Source: Petrolisthes cinctipes
Lineage: Eukaryota; Arthropoda; Malacostraca; Decapoda; Porcellanidae
Length of the DNA: 64,000 nucleotides
Assembly (NCBI GenBank): GCA_033782935.1
Contig: JAWQEG010000377.1
Coordinates: 806,001-870,000, forward strand
Direction of reading: 5' to 3'
Positions 48,921 to 62,105 of this stretch are shown here, piece after piece (position 1 is the stretch's first letter; each line of letters opens with the position of its first letter). The position numbers were made by a program, and so were the translations under genes. The notes beneath the pieces were generated by a model, which saw nothing but the letters and a program-made list of their open reading frames with translations, searched no databases and was not told the origin of the DNA.

Positions 48921-51900
48921 GGTCCCAGAAGCGATCTGTACATGCCTACTCCGTGTTAGAGTATTTTCAAAATACATGCTCAAAACATACTGAAAATCGA
49001 TCTTTTAGATGCACAAAAGTCGATATGTGCATGCATCTTCAGTTCCTGTTTATATCTCAAATTCAGGCTCAAAACACCCGAAAATTCAATATTTTGGGGT
49101 CCCTGAAGCAATCTGTACATGCCTACTCAGTGTTAGAGTATTTTCAAAATACAGGCCCAAAACATGCTGAAAATCGATATTTTAGATGCCCAAAGTCAAT
49201 ATGTGCATGTATCTTCTGTACCCGTTTATATCTCAAATTCAGGCTCAAAACACCCGAAAATTCAATATTTTGGGGTTCCAGAAGCAATCTGTACAGTGCT
49301 AGAATATTTTCAAAATATAGGCTAAAAGCATGCTAAAAATCGATCTTTTAAGTGCCAAAAAGTCGATATCACAAATTCAGTCCCAAAACACCCGAAAATT
49401 CGATATTTAGAGGTCCCAGAAGCGATCTGTACATGCCTACTCCGTGTTAGAGTATTTTCAAAATACAGGCCAAAAACATACTGAAAATCGATCTTTTAGG
49501 GGCCCAAAAGTCGATATGTGCATGCATCTTCTGTACCCGTTTATATCTCAAATTCTGGCCCTAAACTGAAAATCGATCTTTTTGGTGCACTAAAGTCGAT
49601 ATGTGCATGCATCTTCAGTACCCGTTTATATCTCAAATTCAGGCTCAAAACACCCGAAAATTCGATATTTTGGGGTCCCAAAAGCGATCTGTACATGCCT
49701 ACTCCGTGTTAGAGTATTTTCAAAATTCTGGCCCAAAACATGCTGAAAATCGATATTTTTGGTGCCCAAAATCAATATGTGCATGTATCTTCTGTACCCG
49801 TTTATATCTCAAATTCAGTCCCAAAACACCCGAAAATTCGATATTTAGGGGTCCCAGAAGCGATCTGTACATGCCTACTCCGTGTTAGAGTATTTTCAAA
49901 ATACATGCTCAAAACATACTGAAAATCGATCTTTTAGGTGCACAAAAGTCGATATGTGCATGCATCTTCAGTACCGGTTTATATCTTAAATTCAGGCTCA
50001 AAACCCCCGAAAATTTTGGTGCCCAAAATCAATATGTGCCTGTATCTTCTGTATCCGTTTATATCTCAAATTCAGTCCCAAAACACCCGAAAATTCGATA
50101 TTTCGGGGTCCCAGAAGCGATCTGTACATGCCTACTCCGTGTTAGAGTATTTTCAAAATACATGCTCAAAATATACTGAAAATCGATCTTTTAGGTGCAC
50201 AAAAGTCGATTTGTGCATGCATCTTCAGTACCCGTTTATATCTCAAATTCAGGCTCAAAACACCCGAAAATTCAATATTTTGGGGTCCCAGAAGCAATCT
50301 GTACATGCCTACTCAGTGTTAGAGTATTTTCAAAATACAGGCCCAAAACATGCTGAAAATCGATATTTTAGATGCCCAAAGTCAATATGTGCATGTATTT
50401 TCTGTACCCGTTTATATCTCAAATTCAGGCTCAAAACACCAGAAAATTCAATATTTTGGGGTCCCAGAAGCAATCTGTACATGCCTACAGAGTGCTAGAA
50501 TATTTTCAAAATATATGCTAAAAACATGCTAAAAATCGACATTTTAGGTGTCAAAAAATCGATATCTCAAATTCAGTCCCAAAACACCCGAAAATTCTAT
50601 ATTTAGAGGTTCCAGAAGGTATCTGTACATGCCTTCTCCGTGTTATAGTATTTTCAAAGTACAGGCCAAAAACGTACTGAAAATCGATCTTTTAGGTGCC
50701 CAAAAGTCGATATGTGCATGCATCTTCTGTACCTGTTTATATCTCAAATTCTGGCCCTAAACACCCGAAAATTCGATATTTTGGGGTCCCAGAAGCGATC
50801 TGTACATGCCTACTCCGTGTTAGAGTATTTTCAAAATTCAGGCCCAAAACCTGCTGAAAATCGATATTTTTGGTGCCCAAAGTCAATATGTGCATGTATC
50901 TTCTGTACCCGTTTATATCTCAAATTCAGGCTCAAAACACCCGAAAAATCAATATTTTGGGGTCCCAGAAGCAATCTGTACATGCCTACTCAGTGCTAGA
51001 ATATTTTCAAAATATAGGCTAAAAACATGCTAAAAATCGATCTTTTAGGAGCCAAAAAGTCGATATCTCAAATTCAGTCCCAAAACACCCGAAAATTCGA
51101 TATTTAGGGGTCCCAGAAGCGATCTGTACATGGCTACTCCGTGTTAGAGTATTTTCAAAATACATGCTCAAAACATACTGAAAATCGATCTTTTAGGTGC
51201 ACAAAAGTCGATATGTGTATGCATCTTCAGTACCCGTTTATATCTCAAATTCAGGCTCAAAACACCCGAAAATTCAATATTTTGGGGTCCCAGAAGCAAT
51301 CTGTACATGCCTACTCAGTGTTAGAGTATTTTCAAAATATAGGCCCAAAACATGCTGAAAATCGATATTTTAGATGCCCAAAGTCAATATGTGCATGTAT
51401 CTTCTGTACCCGTTTATATCTCAAATTCAGGCTCAAAACACCCGAAAAATCAATATTTTGGGGTCCCAGAAGCAATCTGTACATGCCTACACAGTGCTAG
51501 AATATATTCAAAATATAGGCTAAAAATATGCTAAAAATCGACATTTTAGGTGCCAAAAAGTCGATATCTCAAATTCAGTCCCAAAACACCCAAAAATTCG
51601 ATATTTAGAGGTCCCAGAAGGTATCTGTACATGCCTACTCCGTGATAGAGTATTTTCAAAATACAGGCCAAAAACATACTGAAAATCGATCTTTTAGGTG
51701 CCCAAAAGTCGATATGTGCATGCATCTTCTGTACCCGTTTATATCTCAAATTCTGGCCCTAAACACCCGAAAATTCGATATTTTGGGGTCCCAGAAGCGA
51801 TCTGTACATGCCTACTCCGTGTTAGAGTATTTTCAAAATACATGCTCAAAACATACTGAAAATCGATCTTTTAGGTGCACAAAACTCGATATGTGCATGC

Positions 51901-52286
51901 ATCTTCAGTACCCGTTTATATCTCAAATTCAGGCTCAAAACCCCCGAAAATTCAATATTTTGTGGTCCCAGAAGCAATCTGTACATGCCTACTCAGTGTT
52001 AGAGTATTTTCAAAATACAGGCCAAAACATGCTGAAAATCGATATTTTAGATGCCCAAAGTCAATATGTGCATGTATCTTCTGTACCCGTTTATATCTCA
52101 AATTCAGGCTCAAAACACCCGAAAATTCAATATTTTGGGGTCCCAGAAGCAATCTGTACATGCCTACTCAGTGCTAGAATATTTTCAAAATATAGGCTAA
52201 AAACATGCTAAAAATCGATCTTTTATGTGCCAAAAAGTCGATATCTCAAATTCAGTCCCAAAACACCCGAAAATTCGATATTTAGG
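48921..52286. repeat. Block 25: third copy of the fused-monomer unit plus following trimers
   Basis: Units start at 48921 (491), 49412 (262, fused), 49674 (176), 49850 (257, fused), 50107, 50608, 51109, then monomers 51610 (A2), 51787 (A1), 51964 (B1, 175 bp) and 52139 (C). Positions 48921 to about 51985 match 39335-42400 at offset 9,586. The copies part in the monomer at 51964, which is B1 here and C138 at 42378. Confidence 0.88.
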
Positions 52287-53280
52287 GGTCCCAGAAGCGA
52301 TCTGTACATGCCTACTCCGTGTTAGAGTATTTTCAAAATACATGCTCAAAACATATTGAAAATCGATCTTTTAGGTGCACAAAAGTCGATATGTGCATGC
52401 ATCTTCAGTACCCGTTTATATCTCAAATTCAGGCTCAAAACACCCGAAAATTCAATATTTTGGGGTCCCAGAAGCAATCTGTACATGCCTACTCAGTGTT
52501 AGAGTATTTTCAAAATGCAGGCCCAAAACATGCTGAAAATCGATATTTTAGATGCCCAAAGTCAATATGTGCATGTATCTTCTGTACCCGTTTATATCTC
52601 AAATTCAGGCTCAAAACACCCGAAAAATCAATATTTTGGGGTCCCAGAAGCAATCTGTACATGCCTACACAGTGCTAGAATATTTTCAAAATATAGGCTA
52701 AAAACATGCTAAAAATCGACATTTTAGGTGCCAAAAAATCGATATCTCAAATTCAGTCCCAAAACACCCGAAAATTCGATATTTAGAGGTCCCAGAAGGT
52801 ATCTGTACATGCCTACTCCGTGTTAGAGTATTTTTAAAATACAGGCCAAAAACATCCTGAAAATTGATCTTTTAGGTGCCCAAAATTCGATATGTGCATG
52901 CATCTTCTGTACCCGTTTATATCTCAAATTCTGGCCCTAAACACCCGAAAATTCGATATTTTGGGGTCCCAGAAGCGATCTGTACATGCCTACTCCGTGT
53001 TAGAGTATTTTCAAAATTCAGGCCCAAAACATGCTGAAAATCGATATTTTTGGTGCCCAAAGTCAATATGTGCATGTATCTTCTGTACCCGTTTATATCT
53101 CAAATTCAGGCTCAAAACACCCGAAAATTCAATATTTTGGGGTCCCAGAAGCAATCTGTACCCAGTGCTAGAATATTTTCAAAATATAGGCTAAAAACAT
53201 GCTAAAAATCGATCTTTTAGGTGCCAAAAAGTCGATATCTCAAATTCAGTCCCAAAACACCCGAAAATTCTATATTTAGG
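52287..53280. repeat. Block 26: hexamer A1-B1-C, A2-B2-C140 (994 bp)
   Basis: Units start at 52287 (501 bp) and 52788 (493 bp). The A2 at 52788 has several private changes: 'tttttaaaatac', 'catcctgaaaattg' and 'caaaattcgatatg'. Its C140 is the only one seen in the last third of the window, linking this stretch to the 9.6-21 kb type. Confidence 0.86.
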
Positions 53281-54586
53281 GGTCCCAGAAGCGATCTGTA
53301 CATGCCTACTCCGTGTTAGAGTATTTTCAAAATACATGCTCAAAACATACTGAAAATCGAGTTTTTAGGTGCACAAAAGTCGATATGTGCATGCATCTTC
53401 AGTACCCGTTTATATCTCAAATTCAGGCTCAAAACACCCGAAAATTCAATATTTTGGGGTCCCAGAAGCAATCTGTACATGCCTACTCAGTGTTAGAGTA
53501 TTTTCAAAATACAGGCCCAAAACATGCTGAAAATCGATATTTTAGATGCCCAAAGTCAATATGTGCATGTATCTTCTGTACCCGTTTATATCTCAAATTC
53601 AGGCTCAAAACACCCGAAAATTCAATATTTTGGGGTCCCTGAAGCAATCTGTACATGTCTACACAGTGCTAGAATATTTTCAAAATATAGGCTAAAAACA
53701 TGCTAAAAATCGACATTTTAGGTGCCAAAACATCGATATCTCAAATTCAGTCCCAAAACACCCGAAAATTAGATATTTAGAGGTCCCAAAAGGTATCTGT
53801 ACATGCCTACTCCGTGTTAGAGTATTTTCAAAATACAGGCCAAAAACATACTGAAAATCGATCTTTTAGGTGCCCAAAAGTCGATATGTGCATGCATCTT
53901 CTGTACCCGTTTATATATCAAATTCTGACCCTAAACACCGGAAAATTCGATATTTTGGGGTCCCAGAAGCGATCTGTACATGCCTACTCCGTGTTAGAGT
54001 ATTTTCAAAATTCAGGCCCAAAACATGCTGAAAATCGATATTTTTGGTGCCCAAAGTCAATATGTGCATGTATCTTCTGTACCCGTTTATATCTCAAATT
54101 CAGGCTCAAAACACCCGAAAATTCAATATTTTGGGGTCCCAGAAGCGATGTGTACAGTGCTAGAATATTTTCAAAATATAGGCTAAAAACATGCTAAAAA
54201 TCGATCTTTTAGGTGCCAAAAAGTCGATATCTCAAATTCAGTCCCAAAACACCCGAAACTCGATATTTAGGGGTCCCAGTAGCGATCTGTACATGCCTAC
54301 TCCGTGTTAGAGTATGTTCAAAATACATGCTCAAAACATACTGAAAATCGATCTTTTAGGTGCACAAAAGTCGATATGTGCATGCATCTTCAGTTCCCGT
54401 TTACATCTCAAATTCAGGCTCAAAACACCCGAAAATTCAATATTTTGGGGTCCCAGAAGCAATCTGTACAGTGCTAGAATATTTTCAAAATATAGGGTAA
54501 AAACATGCTAAAAATCGATCTTTTAGGTGCCAAAAAGTCGATATCTCAAATTCAGTCCCAAAACACCCGAAAATTCGATATTTAGA
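53281..54586. repeat. Block 27: A1-B1-C, A2-B2-C137, A1-C138
   Basis: Units start at 53281, 53782 and 54272. Markers are 'atcgagtttttagg', 'gtctacacag', 'atatatcaaattc', 'cccgaaactcg', 'cccagtagcg' and 'gagtatgttc'. The same markers in the same order return at 62609-63914 (offset 9,328). Confidence 0.89.
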
Positions 54587-55913
54587 GGTCCCAGAAGGTA
54601 TCTGTACATGCCTACTCCGTGTTAGAGTATTTTCAAAATACAGGCCAAAAACATACTGAAAATCGATCTTTTAGGTGCCCAAAAGTCGATATGTGCATGT
54701 ATCTTCTGTACCCGTTTATATCTCAAATTCTGGCCCTAAACACCCGAAAATTCGATATTTTGGGGTCCCAGAAGCGATCTGTACATGCCTACTCCGTGTT
54801 AGAGTATTTTCAAAATTCAGGCCCAAAACATGCTGAAAATCGATATTTTTGGTGCCCAAAGTCAATATGTGCATGTATCTTCTGTACTCGTTTATATCTC
54901 AAATTCAGGCTCAAAACACACAAAAATTCAATATTTTGGGGTCCCAGAAGCAATCTGTACATGCCTACTCAGTGCTAGAATATTTTCAAAATATAGGCTA
55001 AAAACATGCTAAAAATCGATCTTTTAGGTGCCAAAAAATCGATATCTCAAATTCAGTCCCAAAACACCCGAAAATTCGATATTTAGGGGTCCCAGAAGCG
55101 ATCTGTACATGCCTACTCCGTGTTAGAGTATTTTCAAAATACATGCTCAAAACATACTGAAAATCGATCTTTTAGGTGCACAAAAGTCGATATGTGCATG
55201 CATCTTCAGTACCCGTTTATATCTCAAATTCAGGCTCAAAACACCCGAAAATTCAATATTTTGGGGTCCCAGAAGCAATCTGTACATGCCTACACAGTGC
55301 TAGAATATTTTCAAAATATAGGCTAAAAACATGCTAAAAATCGACATTTTAGGTGCCAAAACATCGATATCTCAAATTCAGTCCCAAAACACCCGAAAAT
55401 TCGATATTTAGAGGTCCCAGAAGGTATCTGTACATGCCTACTCCGTGTTAGAGTATTTTCAAAATACAGGCCAAAAACATACTGAAAATCAATCTTTTAG
55501 GTGCCCAAAAGTCGATATGTGCATGCATCTTCTGTACCCGTTTATATCTCAAATTCTGGCCCTAAACACCCGAAAATTCGATATTTTTGAGTCCCAGAAG
55601 AGATCTGTACATGCATACTCCGTGTTAGAGTATTTTCAAAATTCAGGCCCAAAACATGCTGAAAATCGATATTTTTGGTGCCCAAAGTTAATATGTGCAT
55701 GTATCTTCTGTTCCCGTTTATATCTCAAATTCAGGCTCAAAACACCCGAAAATTCAATATTTTGGGGTCCCAGAAGCAATCTGTACATGCCTACTCAGTG
55801 CTAGAATATTTTAAAAATATAGGGTAAAAACATGCTAAAAATCGACATTTTAGGTGCCAAAAAATCGATATCTCAAATTCAGTCCCAAAACACCCGAAAA
55901 TTAGATATTTTGA
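54587..55913. repeat. Block 28: 826 bp pentamer and a trimer
   Basis: Units start at 54587 (A2-B2-C), 55088 (A1-C) and 55413 (A2-B2-C). The B at 54764 carries 'ctgtactcg', also in 58331 and 59157. The unit at 55413 has 'aaaatcaatc', 'gcatactccg' and 'tatttttgagtccc', all repeated at 59983. Confidence 0.88.
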
Positions 55914-58330
55914 GGTCCCAGAAGGTATCTGTACATGCCTACTCCGTGTTAGAGTATTTTCAAAATACAGGCCAAAAACATACTGAAAATCGATCTTTTA
56001 GGTGCCGAAAAGTCGATATGTGCATGCATCTTCTGTACCCGTTTATATCTCAAATTCTGACCCTAAACACTGGAAAATTCGATATTTTGGGGTCCCAGAA
56101 GCGATCTGTACATGCCTACTCCGTGTTAGAGTATTTTCAAAATTCAGGCCCAAAACATGCTGAAAATCGATATTTTTGGTGCCCAAAGTCAATATGTGCA
56201 TGTATCTTCTGTACCCGTTTATATCTCAAATTCATGCTCAAAACACCCGAAAATTCAATATTTTGGGGTCCCAGAAGCAATCTGTACAGTGCTAGAATAT
56301 TTTCAAAATATAAGCTAAAAACATGCTAAAAATCGATCTTTTAGGTGCCAAAAAGTCGATATCTCAAATTCAGTCCCAAAACACCCGAAAATTCGATATT
56401 TAGGGGTCCCAGAAGCGATCTGTACATGCCTACTCCGTGTTAGAGTATTTTCAAAATACATGCTCAAAACATACTGAAAATCGATCTTTTAGATGCACAA
56501 AAGTCGATATGTGCATGCATCTTCAGTTCCCGTTTACATCTCAAATTCAGGCTCAAAACACCCGAAAATTCAATATTTTGGGGTCCCAGAAGCAATCTGT
56601 ACAGTGCTAGAATATTTTCAAAATATAGTCTAAAAACATGCTAAAAATCGATCTTTTAGGTGCCAAAAAGTCGATATCTCAAATTCAGTCCCAAAACAAC
56701 CGAAAATTCGATATTTAGAGGTCCCAGAAGGTATCTGTACATGCCTACTCCGTGTTAGAGTATTTTCAAAATACAGGCCAAAAACATACTGAAAATCGAT
56801 CTTTTAGGTGCCCAAAAGTCGATATGTGCATGTATCTTCTGTACCCGTTTATATCTCAAATTCTGGCCCTAAACACCCGAAAATTCGATATTTTGGGGTC
56901 CCAGAAGCGATCTGTACATGCCTACTCCGTGTTAGAGTATTTTCAAAATTCAGGCCCAAAACATGCTGAAAATCGATATTTTTGGTGCCCAAAGTCAATA
57001 TGTGCATGTATCTTCTGTACCCGTTTATATCTCAAATTCATGCTCAAAACACCCGAAAATTCAATATTTTGGGGTCCCAGAAGCAATCTGTACAGTGCTA
57101 GAATATTTTCAAAATATAAGCTAAAAACATGCTAAAAATCGATCTTTTAGGTGCCAAAAAGTCGATATCTCAAATTCAGTCCCAAAACACCCGAAAATTC
57201 GATATTTAGGGGTCCCAGAAGCGATCTGTACATGCCTACTCCGTGTTAGAGTATTTTCAAAATACATGCTCAAAACATACTGAAAATCGATCTTTTAGAT
57301 GCACAAAAGTCGATATGTGCATGCATCTTCAGTTCCCGTTTACATCTCAAATTCAGGCTCAAAACACCCGAAAATTCAATATTTTGGGGTCCCAGAAGCA
57401 ATCTGTACAGTGCTAGAATATTTTCAAAATATAGGCTAAAAACATGCTAAAAATCGATCTTTTAGGTGCCAAAAAGTCGATATCTCAAATTCAGTCCCAA
57501 AACACCCGAAAATTCGATATTTAGAGGTCCCAGAAGGTATCTGTACATGCCTACTCCGTGTTAGAGTATTTTCAAAATACAGGCCAAAAACATACTGAAA
57601 ATCGATCTTTTAGGTGCCCAAAAGTCGATATGTGCATGTATCTTCTGTACCCGTTTATATCTCAAATTCTGGCCCTAAACACCCGAAAATTCGATATTTT
57701 GGGGTCCCAGAAGCGATCTGTACATGCCTACTCCGTGTTAGAGTATTTTCAAAATTCAGGCCCAAAACATGCTGAAAATCGATATTTTTGGTGCCCAAAG
57801 TCAATATGTGCATGTATCTTCTGTACCCGTTTATATCTCAAATTCAGGCTCAAAACACCCGAAAATTTAATATTTTGGGGTCCCAGAAGCAATCTGTACA
57901 GTGCTAGAATATTTTCAAAATATAGGCTAAAAACATGCTAAAAATCGATCTTTTAGGTGCCAAAAAGTCGATATCTCAAATTCAGTCCCAAAACACCCGA
58001 AATTCGATATTTAGGGGTCCCAGAAGCGATCTGTACATGCCTACTCCGTGTTAGAGTATTTTCAAAATACATGCTCAAAACATACTGAAAATCGATCTTT
58101 TAGGTGCACAAAAGTCGATATGTGCATGCATCTTCAGTTCCCGTTTACATCTCAAATTCAGGCTCAAAACACCCGAAAATTCAATATTTTGGGGTCCCAG
58201 AAGCAATCTGTACAGTGCTAGAATATTTTCAAAATATAGGCTAAAAACATGCTAAAAATCGATCTTTTAGGTGCCAAAAAGTCGATATCTCAAATTCAGT
58301 CCCAAAACACCCGAAAATTCGATATTTAGA
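55914..58330. repeat. Block 29: three tandem 805-806 bp pentamers
   Basis: Pentamers A2-B2-C138-A1-C138 start at 55914, 56720 and 57526 (806, 806 and 805 bp; the last has C137). The first two share 'atataagct', 'aaattcatgctc' and 'ttagatgcac'. The third has the plain forms. A further copy is at 60484. B1 is absent throughout, so the pentamer is the working repeat unit here. Confidence 0.9.
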
Positions 58331-59982
58331 GGTACCAGAAGGTATCTGTACATGCCGACTCCGTGTTAGAGTATTTTCAAATTACAGGCCAAAAACACAC
58401 TGAAAATCGATCTTTTAGGTGCCCAAAAATCGATATGTGCATGTATCTTCTGTACCCGTTTATATCTCAAATTCTGGCCCTAAACACCCGAAAATTCGAT
58501 ATTTTGGGGTCCCAGAAGCGATCTGTACATGCCTACTCCGTGTTAGAGTATTTTCAAAATTCAGGCCCAAAACATGCTGAAAATCGATATTTTTGGTGCC
58601 CAAAGTTAATATGTGCATGTATCTTCTGTACTCGTTTATATCTCAAATTCAGGCTCAAAACACCCGAAAATTCAATATTTTGGGGTCCCAGAAGCAATCT
58701 GTACATGCCTACTCAGTGCTAGAATATTTTCAAAATATAGGCTAAAAACATGCTAAAAATCGATCTTTTAGGTGCCAAAAAGTCGATATCTCAAATTCAG
58801 TCCCAAAACACCCGAAAATTCGATATTTAGGGGTCCCAGAAGCGATCTGTACATGCCTACTCCGTGTTAGAGTATTTTCAAAATACATGCTCAAAACATA
58901 CTGAAAATCGATCTTTTAGGTGCACAAAAGTCGATATGTGCATGCATCTTCAGTACACGTTTATATCTCAAATTCAGGCTCAAAACACCCGAAAATTCAA
59001 TATTTTGGGGTCCCAGAAGCAATCTGTACATGCCTACACAGTGCTAGAATATTTTCAAAATATAGGCTAAAAACATGCTAAAAATCGACATTTTAGGTGC
59101 CAAAACATCGATATCTCAAATTCAGTCCCAAAACACCCGAAAATTCGATATTTAGAGGTACCAGAAGGTATCTGTACATGCCGACTCCGTGTTAGAGTAT
59201 TTTCAAATTACAGGCCAAAAACACACTGAAAATCGATCTTTTAGGTGCCCAAAAATCGATATGTGCATGTATCTTCTGTACCCGTTTATATCTCAAATTC
59301 TGGCCCTAAACACCCGAAAATTCGATATTTTGGGGTCCCAGAAGCGATCTGTACATGCCTACTCCGTGTTAGAGTATTTTCAAAATTCAGGCCCAAAACA
59401 TGCTGAAAATCGATATTTTTGGTGCCCAAAGTCAATATGTGCATGTATCTTCTGTACTCGTTTATATCTCAAATTCAGGCTCAAAACACCCGAAAATTCA
59501 ATATTTTGGGGTCCCAGAAGCAATCTGTACATGCCTACTCAGTGCTAGAATATTTTCAAAATATAGGCTAAAAACATGCTAAAAATCGATCTTTTAGGTG
59601 CCAAAAAGTCGATATCTCAAATTCAGTCCCAAAACACCCGAAAATTCGATATTTAGGGGTCCCAGAAGCGATCTGTACATGCCTACTCCGTGTTAGAGTA
59701 TTTTCAAAATACATGCTCAAAACATACTGAAAATCGATCTTTTAGGTGCACAAAAGTCGATATGTGCATGCATCTTCAGTACCCGTTTATATCGCAAATT
59801 CAGGCTCAAAACACCCGAAAATTCAATATTTTGGGGTCCCAGAAGCAATCTGTACATGCCTACACAGTGCTAGAATATTTTCAAAATATAGGCTAAAAAC
59901 ATGCTAAAAATCGACATTTTAGGTGCCAAAACATCGATATCTCAAATTCAGTCCCAAAACACCCGAAAATTCGATATTTAGA
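58331..59982. repeat. Block 30: two tandem 826 bp pentamers
   Basis: Pentamers A2-B2-C-A1-C start at 58331 and 59157. Both have 'gaggtaccagaagg', 'gccgactccg', 'caaattacagg' and 'aaaacacactg'. They differ at isolated bases, for example 'aaagttaat' against 'aaagtcaat', 'cagtacacg' against 'cagtacccg', and 'tatcgcaaa' only in the second. Confidence 0.91.
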
Positions 59983-62105
59983 GGTCCCAGAAGGTATCTG
60001 TACATGCCTACTCCGTGTTAGAGTATTTTCAAAATACAGGCCAAAAACATACTGAAAATCAATCTTTTAGGTGCCCAAAAGTCGATATGTGCATGCATCT
60101 TCTGTACCCGTTTATATCTCAAATTCTGGCCCTAAACACCCGAAAATTCGATATTTTTGAGTCCCAGAAGCGATCTGTACATGCATACTCCGTGTTAGAG
60201 TATTTTCAAAATTCAGGCCCAAAACATGCTGAAAATCGATATTTTTGGTGCCCAAAGTTAATATGTGCATGTATCTTCTGTTCCCGTTTATATCTCAAAT
60301 TCAGGCTCAAAACACCCGAAAATTCAATATTTTGGGGTCCCAGAAGCAATCTGTACATGCCTACTCAGTGCTAGAATATTTTAAAAATATAGGGTAAAAA
60401 CATGCTAAAAATCGACATTTTACGTGCCAAAAAATCGATATCTCAAATTCAGTCCCAAAACACCCGAAAATTAGATATTTAGAGGTCCCAGAAGGTATCT
60501 GTACATGCCTACTCCGTGTTAGAGTATTTTCAAAATACAGGCCAAAAACATACTGAAAATCGATCTTTTAGGTGCCCAAAAGTCGATATGTGCATGCATC
60601 TTCTGTACCCGTTTATATCTCAAATTCTGACCCTAAACACTGGAAAATTCGATATTTTGGGGTCCCAGAAGCGATCTGTACATGCCTACTCCGTGTTAGA
60701 GTATTTTCAAAATTCAGGCCCAAAACATGCTGAAAATCGATATTTTTGGTGCCCAAAGTCAATATGTGCATGTATCTTCTGTACCCGTTTATATCTCAAA
60801 TTCATGCTCAAAACACCCGAAAATTCAATATTTTGGGGTCCCAGAAGCAATCTGTACAGTGCTAGAATATTTTCAAAATATAAGCTAAAAACATGCTAAA
60901 AATCGATCTTTTAGGTGCCAAAAAGTCGATATCTCAAATTCAGTCCCAAAACACCCGAAAATTCGATATTTAGGGGTCCCAGAAGCGATCTGTACATGCC
61001 TACTCCGTGTTAGAGTATTTTCAAAATACATGCTCAAAACATACTGAAAATCGATCTTTTAGATGCACAAAAGTCGATATGTGCATGCATCTTCAGTTCC
61101 CGTTTACATCTCAAATTCAGGCTCAAAACACCCGAAAATTCAATATTTTGGGGTCCCAGAAGCAATCTGTACAGTGCTAGAATATTTTCAAAATATTGGC
61201 TAAAAACTTGCTAAAAATCGATCTTTTAGGTGCCAAAAAGTCGATATCTCAAATTCAGTCCCAAAACACCCGAAAATTCGATATTTAGAGGTCCCAGAAG
61301 GTATCTGTACATGCCTACTCCGTGTTAGAGTATTTTCAAAATACAGGCCAAAAACATACTGAAAATCGATCTTTTAGGTGCCCAAAAGTCGATATGTGCA
61401 TGTATCTTCTGTACCCGTTTATATCTCAAATTCTGGCCCTAAACACCCGAAAATTCGATATTTTGGGGTCCCAGAAGCGATCTGTACATGCCTACTCCGT
61501 GTTAGAGTATTTTCAAAATTCAGGCCCAAAACATGCTGAAAATCGATATTTTTGGTGCCCAAAGTCAATATGTGCATGTATCTTCTGTACCTGTTTATAT
61601 CTCAAATTCAGGCTCAAAACACCCGAAAATTCAATATTTTGGGGTCCCAGAAGCAATCTGTACAGTGCTAGAATATTTTCAAAATATAGGCTAAAAACAT
61701 GCTAAAAATCGATCTTTTAGGTGCCAAAAAGTCGATATCTCAAATTCAGTCCCAAAACACCCGAAAATTCGATATTTAGGGGTCCCAGAAGCGATCTGTA
61801 CATGCCTACTCCGTGTTAGAGTATTTTCAAAATACATGCTCAAAACATACTGAAAATCGATCTTTTAGGTGCACAAAAGTCGATATGTGCATGCATCTTC
61901 AGTACCCGTTTATATATCAAATTCAGGCTCAAAACACCCGAAAATTCAATATTTTGGGGTCCCAAAAGCAATCTGTACATGTCTACACAGTGCTAGAATA
62001 TTTTCAAAATATAGGCTAAAAACATGCTAAAAATCGACATTTTAGGTGTCAAAAAATCTATATCTCAAATTCAGTCCCAAAACACCCGAAAATTCGATAT
62101 TTAGA
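59983..62105. repeat. Block 31: trimer, 806 bp pentamer, 816 bp pentamer
   Basis: Units start at 59983 (A2-B2-C), 60484 (A2-B2-C138), 60975 (A1-C138), 61290 (A2-B2-C138) and 61781 (A1-C). The stretch 59157 to about 61950 parallels 54587-57380 at offset 4,570 and separates where C138 at 57388 faces a full C at 61958. Confidence 0.88.

Noticed and set aside
49938..50498. Open reading frames of up to about 189 codons (also 51642-52211) and many of 119 or 127 codons
   Set aside because: They are phased copies of the satellite: the trimer is 501 bp, a multiple of three, so the same frame reopens each time and closes at the C monomer. Many depend on a GTG start, overlap in several frames, and vary like the rest of the repeat. 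I see no sign of protein constraint.
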